Notes: generated by a model from the letters alone, not told the origin. A stretch of DNA of 64,000 nucleotides from an uncultured Oscillospiraceae bacterium (GCA_910579175.1 CAJTTB010000002.1:124001-188000); one strand, 5' to 3'. Shown: positions 42,435 to 53,032, numbered from the stretch's first letter. Numbers and translations: made by a program.

Positions 42435-42475
42435 TACCTTCAGATTTCATATAAATCTGAAGGTATTTTTTAATA
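42435..42475. terminator. Bidirectional terminator between the deacetylase and ftsZ
   Basis: AATACCTTCAGATTT and AAATCTGAAGGTATT form a 15-bp stem around a 5-nt loop with A and T runs on both sides, ending both convergent genes. Confidence 0.9.
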
Positions 42476-42483
42476 CTGTATCA

Positions 42484-43617
42484 TTAGTTTCGATTGCGGA
42501 ACAATTCCATAATTTGTTCAAAGCCCAATTCATTGCTTTCCAGTATTTTTTCCTCTATCTTTTTCTCTGGTGTAGCTTGTGAAGTCTGTGTTGGCGTTGA
42601 AGTCGGTTGTACTGAAATTACATTTTCAGTCTCTTTATCCCGAAACAAATTACTGTTCTCATTTTCAAATCCTGTTGCAATAACAGTCACACGCATTTCA
42701 TCTTGTAAACTATCATCAAATACAAGTCCCCAAAAAATATTGGCATCTGGATGAGCTGCTTCTGAAATAATAGAAGATGCTGTTTCTGCTTCGTCAAAAG
42801 CCAAATCAGAAGAAGCAGTAATATTAATTACAATGCCCCTTGCACCATCAATAGAAGTTTCCAACAATGGACTGGAAACCGCCATAGTTGCTGCTTCGTG
42901 TGCTTTGTCCTTACCAGTACCGCTACCAACACCCATGTGTGCATATCCAGCGCCTTTCATAACAGCGCATACATCTGCAAAGTCCAAATTAATAAATCCT
43001 GGAACCTTAATCAAGTCAGAAATACTCTGTACACCTTGTCTTAATACATCATCCGCAGCAGCAAATGCATCTTTTAAAGAACGACATCTATCTGTAATCA
43101 ATTTCAAACGCTCATTTGGAATAACAACCAAAGAATCCACTCTTTCTGCCAACGCTGCGAGTCCTCTTTCTGCATTTGCCATACGGCGTTTTCCTTCAAA
43201 CATAAAAGGTTTTGTTACAATACCAACTGTCAAGATGCCCAATTCTCTTGCAATTTCTGCCACGACTGGAGCCGCTCCCGTTCCGGTTCCGCCCCCCATT
43301 CCAGCAGTAATAAAAATCATTTGTGTTCCTTTTAACACCGCTTCAATTTCTTCTCGATTTTCTTCGGCAGCTTTTGCGCCTTTTTCCGGATCTCCTCCTG
43401 CCCCACGACCTTTTGTTAACTTATCACCAATGCGAATTTTATAGGTTGCTTTTGAAATATCTAAAATCGGCTGGTCGGTATTAATTGAAATAAACTCCAC
43501 ATTTTGAACTCCACAATCAATCATACGGTTTACAGCATTACCGCCGCCGCCGCCTACACCAATTACTTTTATATTCACATCATCATTAGCCATGTTATCC
43601 AATGTAAAACCGCCCAC
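42484..43617 (-). CDS. ftsZ: Cell division protein FtsZ
   Basis: FtsZ is the tubulin-like GTPase that forms the division ring. The 377-aa product has [16 protein letters not shown], the tubulin signature GGGTGTG in [14 protein letters not shown], and the T7 segment [10 protein letters not shown]. The linker is short and Thr/Gln-rich, and the extreme C-terminus ([15 protein letters not shown]) is a divergent form of the usual conserved peptide that binds FtsA/SepF. The GTG start at 43617 lies 8 nt after AGGAGG; a later ATG is possible but has no ribosome site. It is the last gene of the division/wall cluster and is separated from ftsQ by about 470 bp, so it probably has its own promoter. Confidence 0.96.
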   Translation of the reverse strand: MGGFTLDNMANDDVNIKVIGVGGGGGNAVNRMIDCGVQNVEFISINTDQPILDISKATYKIRIGDKLTKGRGAGGDPEKGAKAAEENREEIEAVLKGTQMIFITAGMGGGTGTGAAPVVAEIARELGILTVGIVTKPFMFEGKRRMANAERGLAALAERVDSLVVIPNERLKLITDRCRSLKDAFAAADDVLRQGVQSISDLIKVPGFINLDFADVCAVMKGAGYAHMGVGSGTGKDKAHEAATMAVSSPLLETSIDGARGIVINITASSDLAFDEAETASSIISEAAHPDANIFWGLVFDDSLQDEMRVTVIATGFENENSNLFRDKETENVISVQPTSTPTQTSQATPEKKIEEKILESNELGFEQIMELFRNRN

Positions 43618-44090
43618 GTATTTTTCCTCCTAAAATATATATTCAACATCTCAGCAAATCACAATTTACAAAAATACTATTTTATCTAAGACTACCATTT
43701 TTATTATACTATGTTTGCATTATAAAATCCAGTATTTTTTATGTACATGGTACAACAAATTCTGATTTGTTTTTTCAATTCTACCGATTTATTTTTAAAT
43801 TGAATAAAAGTATACTTTTTCATTCATCTATTTTTATGATGAAGATGAGTATTATTTCTTAATTTATTATCATATATGTAGATATAACTCTTATTATTAT
43901 TTATTTTTTGTATGTTTCTACTGTTTTTACTGTGAACGAAAAAGTATGCTTTATCGTTCAAAATCAAATATTTTTTTATCATTCAAAAATATAGGATTTA
44001 TTTCAACTACCAATAGATGAAGCCTTTTTCACTTTCATACACAATTTTACATGAAAATTTTTTATTAAGCAAGTTACTATTTTTATGATT
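43618..44090. other. AT-rich spacer upstream of ftsZ with two related palindromes
   Basis: No gene was seen over 473 bp. Two imperfect palindromes share a design: GAAT-AAAAGTATACTTTT-ATTC (43802-43825) and GAACG-AAAAAGTATGCTTTA-CGTTC (43934-43959). They are about 132 bp apart and could be binding sites for a regulator of ftsZ. Confidence 0.5.
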
Positions 44091-44999
44091 TCATTCACTT
44101 GTTATTTCAGATGGCAAATCGTTTTTGTCCAATGGTTGTTGTGTATCTACTGGCAGTGCTGTTTGGTTGACGGCTTTGCCTTTGGCAATTTGATTGACCA
44201 TTGTCATTGGCTGAAAACGAATCACACCTTCCGTTCTAACGTCTAATATACCCTCTTCTTTATGAATGCGTTCATCAATTACTTGTTTTATACAATCCAA
44301 TTTATAATTTAAATTTAGCATATTACCCAAATAGATAGTAACGCGATTTTCATAGCAAACTTTAATCTCATTGTTGCTATCAATTTCTAAAGCAGACACA
44401 GGTGAGATTTCCCTTTCTTCCATTCCCTGCAAAATCTTCTGTATTGATTGATATTGTTCATTCTCCGTAATAAAGTCTCCTAAAAACGAATTTGACAATG
44501 CTATTCCGGAAATCACAAACAATTCTGGATAATCACTTAAATTTTCCACCTGTTCTATGATTCTTCCCCCTGTACTGACAATAAAATACTGTTGACCATT
44601 GTAAACAGCTGCTTGTGCTTGGGATGGAACTAGCTTAATTAACAATGTATCTGGCAATTTTCTATCAATAATAACATCATCTAAATCTACAGTTTGTTTG
44701 AGAATACCATCAGATATTTCACCTAAATTGATACGAAATAGATTGTCACCAAGCTCTACCTGCGTATACTCTACTATCTGTTGTGGAGTTTGATTTTGCA
44801 CCCCCTCTACAATTATCTTTTGAGTATTAAAAAAAACAGTAACAGAAAGCGTGAAACCAGTCACAACAATTAAAACAAATATCAAGATATAATGCAATGT
44901 ATAATTTTTTTTTCTTTTACGTTTATGATGTGTACTATTTACTTTTCGGGCTTCATCACGCATTTTTTTGGTTGACTTTTTGACCTTACCTTCGCCCAT
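44091..44999 (-). CDS. ftsQ: Cell division protein FtsQ/DivIB
   Basis: This is a bitopic division protein of 302 aa from the ATG at 44999, which follows GGAGG by six bases; a TTG farther upstream lies within that ribosome site. A basic cytoplasmic tail is followed by one transmembrane helix (about 42-65), then the POTRA domain (TQKIIVEGVQNQTPQQIVEYTQVELGDNLFRI) and the FtsQ/DivIB beta domain. It acts with FtsL and FtsB in the septal complex. The last residues are acidic and Pro-rich. It is located between murA and ftsZ, as usual. Confidence 0.92.
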   Translation of the reverse strand: MGEGKVKKSTKKMRDEARKVNSTHHKRKRKKNYTLHYILIFVLIVVTGFTLSVTVFFNTQKIIVEGVQNQTPQQIVEYTQVELGDNLFRINLGEISDGILKQTVDLDDVIIDRKLPDTLLIKLVPSQAQAAVYNGQQYFIVSTGGRIIEQVENLSDYPELFVISGIALSNSFLGDFITENEQYQSIQKILQGMEEREISPVSALEIDSNNEIKVCYENRVTIYLGNMLNLNYKLDCIKQVIDERIHKEEGILDVRTEGVIRFQPMTMVNQIAKGKAVNQTALPVDTQQPLDKNDLPSEITSE

Positions 45000-45116
45000 T
45001 TGTTCCTCCAATCATGACTGTTTTTCATAGACCTTCGATTGATGGTCTACCACTTTGCAAGCGACACCTTTAGAGGCAATTAAAATTTTGAAGTTTCATC
45101 AGATGATATGTACTCT

Positions 45117-46376
45117 TTATTCATCTACACGAGAGATATGAGCGCCTAAATTTCCAAAATCCGCTTCAATCTTCTCATAACCTCGGTCAATATGATAGAT
45201 ATTTTTAACAATTGTGATACCTTGTGCATTCAAGCCTGCCAATACCAATGCGGCACCACCGCGTAAATCTTCTGCATGTACGGTTGCCCCAGTTAATTTT
45301 GGTACACCTGTGCAAACTGCTACTTTTCCTTCTAACTTAATATCAGCACCCATGCGATTCAATTCAACGGAATGTTTATATCGGCTCTCAAAGATATTTT
45401 CAACAAAAATACTTGTGCCCTGTGCAATACTCAACGCTGCCATCACTGGTGCTTGTGCATCGGTGGGAAAACCAGGATAGGGCATGGTACGAATTGTCTT
45501 TACTGCGCAGGGTCTACCCTCCATTTTCAGTAAAACAAAATCATTTCCCTGACGAATTTGAGCACCTGTCTGTTCTAATACCGTTAAAACACCCTGTAAG
45601 TCACCTGTGTTGACTTTATGTACACAGACCTCTCCACCTGTAATCACACTACCACAAAGATAAGTAGTCGCAACAATACGGTCCGGTATCACCCAATGTT
45701 CTGCCTGATGCAAAGACGAAACACCTGTGACAGTAATGACACTCTTTCCAGCTCCGTTAATATTTGCTCCACGGCGATTTAAATAATTTGCCAAATCTAC
45801 AATCTCAGGTTCTTGAGCAGCATTATAAATTGTAGTGGTTCCTTCCCCCAACACACAAGCCAACAAAATATTCTCTGTTGCACCAACACTTGGAAAACTT
45901 AAAGAAATTTTAGTCCCCCGTATTTTATCTTTTACCTGACATCTTAAAAATCCGTGTTCGTCCTCAATCAAAACACCCAGTTTTTTCAAAGCATCTAAAT
46001 GTAAATCAATTGGTCTTGGTCCTAATTCACACCCTCCAGGAGTAGACAATACAGCCTTTTTCATTCTGGAAATAATTGCACCCAAAAATACAATTGATGA
46101 GCGCATTTCCCTCATAAGACTTTCTGGTATTGTAAATCCATCTACATTCCTTGCATCCACTACCAAAGTATCTTGTTCTCGCTGAATACGACAACCCAAA
46201 TGTTCTAAAATGCGAACTGCAGCATCCACATCGGATAATTTAGGACAATTATGAATCACACTAATATCATTTCCCAACAATGTGGCAGCTAAGACAGGGA
46301 GTGCACTATTTTTAGCTCCTTGTACATCAATCTCTCCCTTTAATTTACTACCACCCTCAATGATCAATTTACTCAT
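45117..46376 (-). CDS. murA: UDP-N-acetylglucosamine 1-carboxyvinyltransferase MurA
   Basis: MurA transfers enolpyruvate to UDP-GlcNAc, the first committed step of peptidoglycan synthesis and the target of fosfomycin. The 419-aa product has the N-terminal KLKGEIDVQGAKNSALPVLAATLL motif and the active-site loop TPGGCELGPRPIDLHLDALKKLG with its catalytic Cys. The downstream substrate-binding segments (FPTDAQAPVMAALSIAQGTS, DLRGGAALVLAGL) are also present. Length is standard. It lies between murG and ftsQ with gaps of about 260 and 118 nt. Confidence 0.97.
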   Translation of the reverse strand: MSKLIIEGGSKLKGEIDVQGAKNSALPVLAATLLGNDISVIHNCPKLSDVDAAVRILEHLGCRIQREQDTLVVDARNVDGFTIPESLMREMRSSIVFLGAIISRMKKAVLSTPGGCELGPRPIDLHLDALKKLGVLIEDEHGFLRCQVKDKIRGTKISLSFPSVGATENILLACVLGEGTTTIYNAAQEPEIVDLANYLNRRGANINGAGKSVITVTGVSSLHQAEHWVIPDRIVATTYLCGSVITGGEVCVHKVNTGDLQGVLTVLEQTGAQIRQGNDFVLLKMEGRPCAVKTIRTMPYPGFPTDAQAPVMAALSIAQGTSIFVENIFESRYKHSVELNRMGADIKLEGKVAVCTGVPKLTGATVHAEDLRGGAALVLAGLNAQGITIVKNIYHIDRGYEKIEADFGNLGAHISRVDE

Positions 46377-46634
46377 TTATGTAACACCCTTTCTTATTTG
46401 TAAAGCAACTATTTTTAAAATTACCCTATTCTATGCTTCTCAAAAAGAGTTGGTGAAAAAATAAAGTAAAAACATCTATTTCCATTATATATATCGCAAG
46501 TTTTACCCAAAATTTCAACGAAAATAGATATAAATGATTTGTTAATTTACAAAAAAATACTTTTTTTCTTCTTAAAATATTGAATCCTAACGAATGATTA
46601 CGACAATAAACTAAGTATTTATCAATCATTCCAC

Positions 46635-47747
46635 TTATATCGTCATCAATTCTTTGTAAATTTGTTTGGTGGTATCTAAAACAGCTAATTTTGAAGCGTT
46701 TTTACCCAATTCTTTTAGTTTATTTGGATAGCGATAAAGCTGTTCTATCATTTCTATAAAAGTTTCTTTTTGATAATTGTTTTCTTCGATCAAGAGTGCT
46801 GCATTGCGGTTGACCAGCACCATTGCATTGTGATATTGATGATTTTCTGCCACATAAGGAGAAGGGACTAAAACAGAAGCCTTACCGGTGGCTTCTAATT
46901 CGCTCAGCGTCATTGCACCGCTGCGGCAAATAACCAAATCAGCGGCTGCCATACAATCTGCCATATTATCAATATATTCATTTACTATGATACCTGTATC
47001 AGAAGTCAAAGTCAAATTGCGTTCTTTTAATAGTTTGGGGAAAAGTTCTCTTCCAAGTTGTCCATAACCGTGAATATGATTGATTTTATGTTGTGTTCCA
47101 TTCCATTGCATCAAATCTGCTGCCATTTGATTGATCACAGACGCACCCAAACTTCCTCCAAAAGAAAGAACACACATTTTATTATCCAATCCCAGTGCTT
47201 GTCTTGATTTTTCCTTTGTTTTAAAAATAATATTCTCACGAACAGGATTTCCCACAACGACGCATTTTTTAGGTGTTTTCAAGTATTGTTTTGCCTCTTC
47301 TACCGCCAAAAAGACCCTGTCCACTTTTTTGGCAAGAATTTTATTGGTCACTCCCGGAAACGCGTTTTGCTCATGAATGGCAGTTTTAATCTTGGCTTTG
47401 GTCGCTGCTAATACAATTGGACCACTTACATATCCTCCGGTACCGATTACCAAATCTGGTTGATAATCCTTCACAATTTTTTTTGCTGCAAAATCAGAGG
47501 TCATCAAATAATAAGCCGATTTTAAATTATGTAATACATTTTCAAAAGACAAACTCCTGCGAAATCCTCCGACCTGAATGGGTGTAAAATCAAAACCAGC
47601 CTTTTTAACCAAAGTTGCTTCCATTCCCTTTGGTGTTCCAGCAAATAAAATTTCTGCTTTTTTATCCTGAGAACGAATATACTGCGCAATTGCAATTGCT
47701 GGATTGATATGTCCTCCAGTTCCACCGCCAGCTAATAATACTTTCAT
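46635..47747 (-). CDS. murG: MurG, lipid II-forming GlcNAc transferase
   Basis: MurG adds GlcNAc to lipid I at the inner membrane face to make lipid II. The 370-aa GT-B protein has the N-terminal glycine loop AGGGTGGHINPAIAIA, the second FGGSLGASVINQ loop, and the UDP-GlcNAc-binding region CRSGAMTLSELEATGKASVLVPSPYVAENHQ. The ATG follows AGGAGTAATTTTAC. It follows ftsW by 77 nt in the cluster. Confidence 0.96.
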   Translation of the reverse strand: MKVLLAGGGTGGHINPAIAIAQYIRSQDKKAEILFAGTPKGMEATLVKKAGFDFTPIQVGGFRRSLSFENVLHNLKSAYYLMTSDFAAKKIVKDYQPDLVIGTGGYVSGPIVLAATKAKIKTAIHEQNAFPGVTNKILAKKVDRVFLAVEEAKQYLKTPKKCVVVGNPVRENIIFKTKEKSRQALGLDNKMCVLSFGGSLGASVINQMAADLMQWNGTQHKINHIHGYGQLGRELFPKLLKERNLTLTSDTGIIVNEYIDNMADCMAAADLVICRSGAMTLSELEATGKASVLVPSPYVAENHQYHNAMVLVNRNAALLIEENNYQKETFIEMIEQLYRYPNKLKELGKNASKLAVLDTTKQIYKELMTI

Positions 47748-47824
47748 GTAAAATTACTCCTTTTACTTATCATGGCAAAGGGGCGAATGATAATATTCGC
47801 CCATCGTCTTTACACATATATGAT

Positions 47825-49006
47825 TTAAGTCTTTTCTTCCAATGAATATCTCGATATATTTAAAATAATTCCCACTTCTGCCAACTGCATTGTAAGGGCA
47901 GTACCTCCATAACTGAAGAATGGTAAGCTAATTCCAGTATTGGGAATACTATTGGTTACAACTGCAATGTTTAACATCGCCTGAATGGCAATCTGAACCG
48001 TAATCCCAATCACCATCATTGCTGCAAACTTATTAGGTGCTTTATTGGCAATTGCAAAACCACGATAAATTAAAAAGATAAACAGTAAAATAATTAAAAT
48101 CGCACCTATCATACCCAACTCTTCGCAGACAATTGCAAAGATAAAATCATTTTGCGGTTCAGGAAGATAAAGATATTTTTGTCTAGAATTTCCCAAGCCA
48201 AGACCCATCACTCCACCTGAACCAATGGCCACCATAGACTGTACTGTCTGCCAGGAACGCCCCAATAAATCCGAAAATGGATCCAACCAAATCCGCACAC
48301 GGTCTTGCATATATTCAACGCCTTTCCAAAGGACAATTCCAGCCAATCCAGCGCCACCCAAAACAACCAATATGATAAACCAATATAATCTTGTTCCGCC
48401 CACGAACATCATAACCAATACAATTCCACAGATAATAATCGTACCAGATAAGTGATGTTGTATCATCATCAACGCGATAACTGGTATCAATGCTAGCGCA
48501 AATGGGACAACTCCATATTTCATCTTGTGCATCTGGTCATGATTTTTTGATACCAGTGCCGAACACACCACAATCATTGCAAACTTCATCACTTCAGAAG
48601 GCTGTATACTCATGCCTCCAATATAAAGCCATCGACCAGCTTTAAAACCATTCGAGATAACAACAATTGCCATCAAGCCCAATGCAACAATATAAATAAA
48701 CAATGCCAAACGTTCATAAGAGAAATAAGGTGGAAATTTTGCCAAAAATATCATAATTGCAATTCCAGCCACCACATAAATCAAATGTTTTCTAATTGTA
48801 TACAGGCTGTCACCATGTTTTGCATAAGAACTCGCATAACTAGCTGAAAATACCATCACCACTCCAAATGCCAGTAAAACCAGAATAATCAGCAAAAATA
48901 CCAAATCAACGGAACCTTTCTTTCGTCTCATTCTTATTTTTGGAGGTGTTCTCTCTTTCATGATTGGTCTTTCTAATACTTCCTCTGAAGAATGTCTTCT
49001 TTGCAA
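47825..49006 (-). CDS. ftsW: FtsW/SpoVE-type lipid II polymerase
   Basis: This is a SEDS-family peptidoglycan glycosyltransferase with about ten membrane helices, 393 aa. The conserved segments are GGMSIQPSEVMKFAMIV, the QHHLSGTIIICGIVLVMM catalytic loop region, MGLGLGNSRQKYLYLPEPQNDFIFAIVCEELG and NTGISLPFFSYGGTA. In this position it may serve as FtsW for division or SpoVE for the spore cortex. The start is uncertain: a TTG at 49006 follows AAGGTGAG, and a downstream ATG at 48961 is an alternative. murD, often placed between mraY and ftsW, is missing from the 90-nt gap. Confidence 0.93.
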   Translation of the reverse strand: MQRRHSSEEVLERPIMKERTPPKIRMRRKKGSVDLVFLLIILVLLAFGVVMVFSASYASSYAKHGDSLYTIRKHLIYVVAGIAIMIFLAKFPPYFSYERLALFIYIVALGLMAIVVISNGFKAGRWLYIGGMSIQPSEVMKFAMIVVCSALVSKNHDQMHKMKYGVVPFALALIPVIALMMIQHHLSGTIIICGIVLVMMFVGGTRLYWFIILVVLGGAGLAGIVLWKGVEYMQDRVRIWLDPFSDLLGRSWQTVQSMVAIGSGGVMGLGLGNSRQKYLYLPEPQNDFIFAIVCEELGMIGAILIILLFIFLIYRGFAIANKAPNKFAAMMVIGITVQIAIQAMLNIAVVTNSIPNTGISLPFFSYGGTALTMQLAEVGIILNISRYSLEEKT

Positions 49007-49096
49007 ATGGTCTCACCTTCTCCCAACTTTTTATGATTTATTTTATTACACTTACTATTTGCTAAAAATAGTTGAATATTCCCATTTTTTAAAAAA

Positions 49097-50107
49097 TCAT
49101 ATCGGTAATCCAAAAAAACCTATCACTCCAAAAATAGCAGATATCAAACAAAATACAACTACAATCTTAATTTCACTCCAGCCGGACATCTCAAAATGAT
49201 GATGAATGGGGCTCATTTTAAAAATCCGCTTTCCTGTTGTCTTAAAGCTAATCACCTGCAATATCACAGATAGCGCCTCAATAAAGTAAATAAAGCCAAC
49301 TAGGATAATTAAAATCGGGACATCTAAACCAAATGCCAACGCAACGACTAGACCACCCAAAAACATGGAACCTGTATCACCCATAAATACCTTAGCAGGA
49401 TAAAAATTCCAAACCAAAAATCCCAAACAACCCGCAGCAGTAGCGATTGATAAAATCTGCATATAGTCTTGATTCATCTTAGAGCTATAAATCATAAAGG
49501 CAATTGCTACAATAAATGTCACTGAAGAAGCCAATCCATCAATTCCATCGGTTAAGTTGACTGCATTTGTTGTGGCAATGATGACAAAAATCATAGCAGG
49601 GTAATAAAATAAACTCAGATCCAACTGACCCACAAAGGGAATATCCACAATCGTAGACAATGTGCCAGAAATCTTTAAAACTGCCAAATAGGCTATTGAA
49701 AGAAACAGTTGTATCAATAACTTTTGCTTTGCTTTTAACCCCAAATTTCTCTTTTTTACAACCTTGATATAATCATCTACATAACCCATCAATCCAAATC
49801 CAAATGCCATAATAAGTCCAGCAAACAACCTCACACATTGTGTGTTATTCACTCCAGATTGATTTACAGAAATCATGGTGATAAAACCCACAACAACGGC
49901 TGATATAATGCCAATGATAAACATCATGCCTCCCATTGTAGGAGTACCCTGCTTGGCTTTGTGCCAAGTTGGTCCAATTTCTTTGATTGTTTGACCAAAT
50001 TTTAATTTTCTTAAATAAGGTATCAATACCTTTCCTAAAATTGCAGTTACCCCAAAGGCAACCAGTGCAGTGACAACTATCGCAATATCCTGCATATTTT
50101 CACTCAT
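49097..50107 (-). CDS. mraY: Phospho-N-acetylmuramoyl-pentapeptide-transferase MraY
   Basis: MraY makes lipid I by transferring phospho-MurNAc-pentapeptide to undecaprenyl phosphate. The 336-aa membrane protein shows GTPTMGGMMFIIG, the aspartate pair in GLMGYVDDYIKVVKKRNLGL, TNAVNLTDGIDGLA, MGDTGSMFLGG and the PIHHHFEMSGWSE histidine motif. Ten helices are expected. An ATG four codons later (50095) is an alternative start, because the AAAGGA site is very close to the first ATG. It follows murF by 33 nt. Confidence 0.96.
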   Translation of the reverse strand: MSENMQDIAIVVTALVAFGVTAILGKVLIPYLRKLKFGQTIKEIGPTWHKAKQGTPTMGGMMFIIGIISAVVVGFITMISVNQSGVNNTQCVRLFAGLIMAFGFGLMGYVDDYIKVVKKRNLGLKAKQKLLIQLFLSIAYLAVLKISGTLSTIVDIPFVGQLDLSLFYYPAMIFVIIATTNAVNLTDGIDGLASSVTFIVAIAFMIYSSKMNQDYMQILSIATAAGCLGFLVWNFYPAKVFMGDTGSMFLGGLVVALAFGLDVPILIILVGFIYFIEALSVILQVISFKTTGKRIFKMSPIHHHFEMSGWSEIKIVVVFCLISAIFGVIGFFGLPI

Positions 50108-50140
50108 TCCTTTCTGATGTACATAACCGGATGTCCATAT

Positions 50141-51505
50141 TTACCGGTTTTTTGGAAATAACTGTTCAATCACTTGCTCCAATTTCATACCTCTACTCGC
50201 TTTAAAGATAATTGCATCTCCTGGTTGAATCAGCTCTTTTATATAGGATACCATATTTTCTCGATTCAGAAAATGGAAACATTTCCCATAGTTTACTTGT
50301 TTCGCCCCTTCAAATATGTGTAATGCTTCTGTACCATAACATAATATTTCATCAAGCCCCGCTTTTGCCGCCATCTCTCCGACCTGATGGTGCATCTTTG
50401 CAGATTGTTCCCCCAATTCCAACATATCACCCAATACTGCAATTCTGCGCCCACTACAGGAAATGGAACCAATCACCCCAATGGCTGCCTGCATGGAATC
50501 TGGGCTGGCATTGTAACAATCTTCTATTACTTTAATACCATTATATTCTCTTACCCTTTGCCTCATACCAGAATTTTGATAGTTTAAATAGCTTTTTATA
50601 ATCTGATTTGGTGTTAGACCAATTTCAATCCCCACCAAAAATCCGCTCAAGGCATTATAAACATTGTGAATTCCAATCACAGGTAATACTGCGGGATATT
50701 CTTTTTGCTGATAGCAGATAATAAATTCTGTTCCATCTTCCACCTGATGAATCTCTTTTGCAGTTACATCAGCAGGTTGTTCAATTCCAAAATAAAGTGC
50801 CCGCTCCTTTAAAACATCCTTCATTTGAATTAATTTATCGTTGTCCGCATTTAAAATCAATTTTGCATCTGGCTTCATACCATCTAAAATTTCCAATTTT
50901 GCTCTTAAAATATTCTCTCTAGAACCCAGCTTTTCCATATGAGAAACACCGATATTGGTAATGACACCCAAATCTGGCTTTACCAGTTTTGAAAGATAAC
51001 TGATTTCTCCCAAAGCAGACATTCCCATTTCAATCACTGCCCCAGTATCTTGTGTATGCAGTTCCAATAATGTTTTTGGTACCCCTATATCATTATTAAA
51101 ATTCCCCTGTGTTTTTAATACTTGGTATTTTTCGCTCATAACAGTATATATCATCTCTTTGGTGGAGGTCTTTCCAACACTTCCTGTAACACCTACCACA
51201 AATACCGGGAATAAGCTGCGATAATAAGCGGCTAATTTTCCATATGCAACTTTGGTATTCTCTACCAAAATCAAAGGTTGTTTGGTTTCGATGGGCTTAC
51301 TGCTGATTGCCGCTACTGCTCCTGCGGCAAAAGCATCCAAAATAAATTCATGCCCGTCAAAGTGCTCTCCCTCGATTGCAATATATAAACACCCTGGTTG
51401 TATCGTTCGCGTATCAGTTGAGACAGATAAAACTTCTTTTGTGCACTGTTGGGTCAAATTCCCCTTTACTGCATTGGCAATCTCCTGTAATGTTAAATGT
51501 TCCAA
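50141..51505 (-). CDS. murF: UDP-MurNAc-tripeptide:D-Ala-D-Ala ligase MurF
   Basis: MurF adds D-Ala-D-Ala to the cytoplasmic UDP-MurNAc-tripeptide. The 454-aa Mur ligase has the ATP loop VVGVTGSVGKTSTKEMI, NFNNDIGVPKTLLEL, the carbamate-Lys region and the family segment VIEDCYNASPDSMQAAI followed by RIAVLGDMLELGE. Translation begins at a TTG at 51505 directly after the murE stop, with the ribosome site inside the murE end, so the two are coupled. Confidence 0.95.
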   Translation of the reverse strand: MEHLTLQEIANAVKGNLTQQCTKEVLSVSTDTRTIQPGCLYIAIEGEHFDGHEFILDAFAAGAVAAISSKPIETKQPLILVENTKVAYGKLAAYYRSLFPVFVVGVTGSVGKTSTKEMIYTVMSEKYQVLKTQGNFNNDIGVPKTLLELHTQDTGAVIEMGMSALGEISYLSKLVKPDLGVITNIGVSHMEKLGSRENILRAKLEILDGMKPDAKLILNADNDKLIQMKDVLKERALYFGIEQPADVTAKEIHQVEDGTEFIICYQQKEYPAVLPVIGIHNVYNALSGFLVGIEIGLTPNQIIKSYLNYQNSGMRQRVREYNGIKVIEDCYNASPDSMQAAIGVIGSISCSGRRIAVLGDMLELGEQSAKMHHQVGEMAAKAGLDEILCYGTEALHIFEGAKQVNYGKCFHFLNRENMVSYIKELIQPGDAIIFKASRGMKLEQVIEQLFPKNR

Positions 51506-51507
51506 TA

Positions 51508-52962
51508 TTATCCCTCATTCCCTATTTTATGTTGAACATTCATGATCTCTAATACAACTTCCTGTTCATCGAAGTGAATGGTTTTGTCCTTTAATACCTG
51601 ATAGGTTTCATGTCCTTTCCCCAACAGTACAATGGTATCCCCCTGCTGTGCATGGGTCAGAGCATATAAAATTGCTTCTTTTCTTTGAGTGATTGTAATA
51701 TATTTGGCAAATTGAGAAAGTCCTGGCAAAATATCTTCAATGATAGCATCAGGATCCTCGGTTCTGGGGTTATCAGAAGTAATAATCATAAAATCTGCAT
51801 ATTTTTCACAGGCTTTTGCCATCAATGGGCGCTTGGTGCGATCTCTGTCTCCACCACAGCCAAACAAACCCACCAAACGACCATTGACACAGGATTTTAA
51901 ACTAGACATAATATTCTCTATTCCATCAGGAGAATGCGCATAATCGCGAATCACAGTGAATTTATCATTGTGATAAATAATTTCACTTCTGCCCTTAACA
52001 CCTTTCATTTTGCCCAAAGCTGTCACCATAGTATCTATAGAAAATCCAAGTTGACTACAAACCGCAATGGCAGTCATTGCGTTCTCTACAGAATACAGTC
52101 CCGGAATTGCAAAATGAACCTTGCTGGCAATGCCATCATGATGAATGCGAAAATTGACAGCATTTGGTTCACATACAATATCGCTGGCAAAAAAATCCGC
52201 CTTTGTATCATCTATTCCAAATGTAACGACACCATCTCCCAATTCCTCTGCCAAGCGTTTTCCATATGAATCATGTACATTTACCACATGGATTTCCCCC
52301 ATAGAAAACAACTTTTTCTTTGCCTGAAAATAATCTTCCATATCTTTATGATAATCCAAATGATCTTGTGTTAAATTTGTAAAAGCGCAAACTTCAAAAA
52401 AACAACCATATAACCGCTCTTGTGCAAGTGCATGGGAAGAAGCCTCCATCACAACATACTTACACCCAGCTTCTAACATATCGCTTAATGTTTGATGAAA
52501 TAAATAGGCGTCTGGTGTGGTATTGGGATTTTCCTTGACAACATCTCCATATTCGATTTGAATGGTTCCAATTAATCCAGTTTTCATGTTGGAAGATTCC
52601 AAGATTGATTTTATCATGGTTGTTACAGATGTTTTTCCATTGGTTCCTGTGATCCCTATCAGCTTTAATTTCTTAGAGGGATTATCAAAATAATTTGCAC
52701 AAATCTGCGCATATGCTTTATGGGTATCTGGTACAATAATTTGGTGTTCTAGTCCCAAATCCCGTTCTACCACCACTGCAGCAGCACCCTTTTTTAAAGC
52801 ATCCGCCGCATATCGATGCCCATCTGTCTGTACACCTTTCACCGCAATATAAAGATCTCCTGGCTGTACTTTTTGGGAATGATTTGTCACATGACGGATT
52901 GGGATATCTGAAATCATACCATGACTTTCTATATGGTGCAACAGGTCAAATAATTGCTTCAT
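51508..52962 (-). CDS. murE: UDP-MurNAc-L-Ala-D-Glu ligase MurE
   Basis: MurE adds the third amino acid to the peptidoglycan stem. The 484-aa protein has the P-loop IGITGTNGKTSVTTMIKSIL, TTPDAYLFHQTL, the MEASSHAL motif, and the amino-acid specificity motif ITSDNPRTEDPDAI. The DNPR form is typical of meso-diaminopimelate-adding enzymes, so an A2pm-type stem is predicted. It follows the PBP gene by about 70 nt. Confidence 0.95.
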   Translation of the reverse strand: MKQLFDLLHHIESHGMISDIPIRHVTNHSQKVQPGDLYIAVKGVQTDGHRYAADALKKGAAAVVVERDLGLEHQIIVPDTHKAYAQICANYFDNPSKKLKLIGITGTNGKTSVTTMIKSILESSNMKTGLIGTIQIEYGDVVKENPNTTPDAYLFHQTLSDMLEAGCKYVVMEASSHALAQERLYGCFFEVCAFTNLTQDHLDYHKDMEDYFQAKKKLFSMGEIHVVNVHDSYGKRLAEELGDGVVTFGIDDTKADFFASDIVCEPNAVNFRIHHDGIASKVHFAIPGLYSVENAMTAIAVCSQLGFSIDTMVTALGKMKGVKGRSEIIYHNDKFTVIRDYAHSPDGIENIMSSLKSCVNGRLVGLFGCGGDRDRTKRPLMAKACEKYADFMIITSDNPRTEDPDAIIEDILPGLSQFAKYITITQRKEAILYALTHAQQGDTIVLLGKGHETYQVLKDKTIHFDEQEVVLEIMNVQHKIGNEG

Positions 52963-53032
52963 TCTTATAAACTCCTTTTTTCTGTATATTTGACTAACTG
53001 CCGACCAAAAAATTAGTCGACAGCGTCTATCG

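Noticed and set aside
42833..43444. 203-aa plus-strand frame opposite ftsZ
   Set aside because: It is the mirror of a highly conserved gene with no ribosome site or family features; a compositional shadow.
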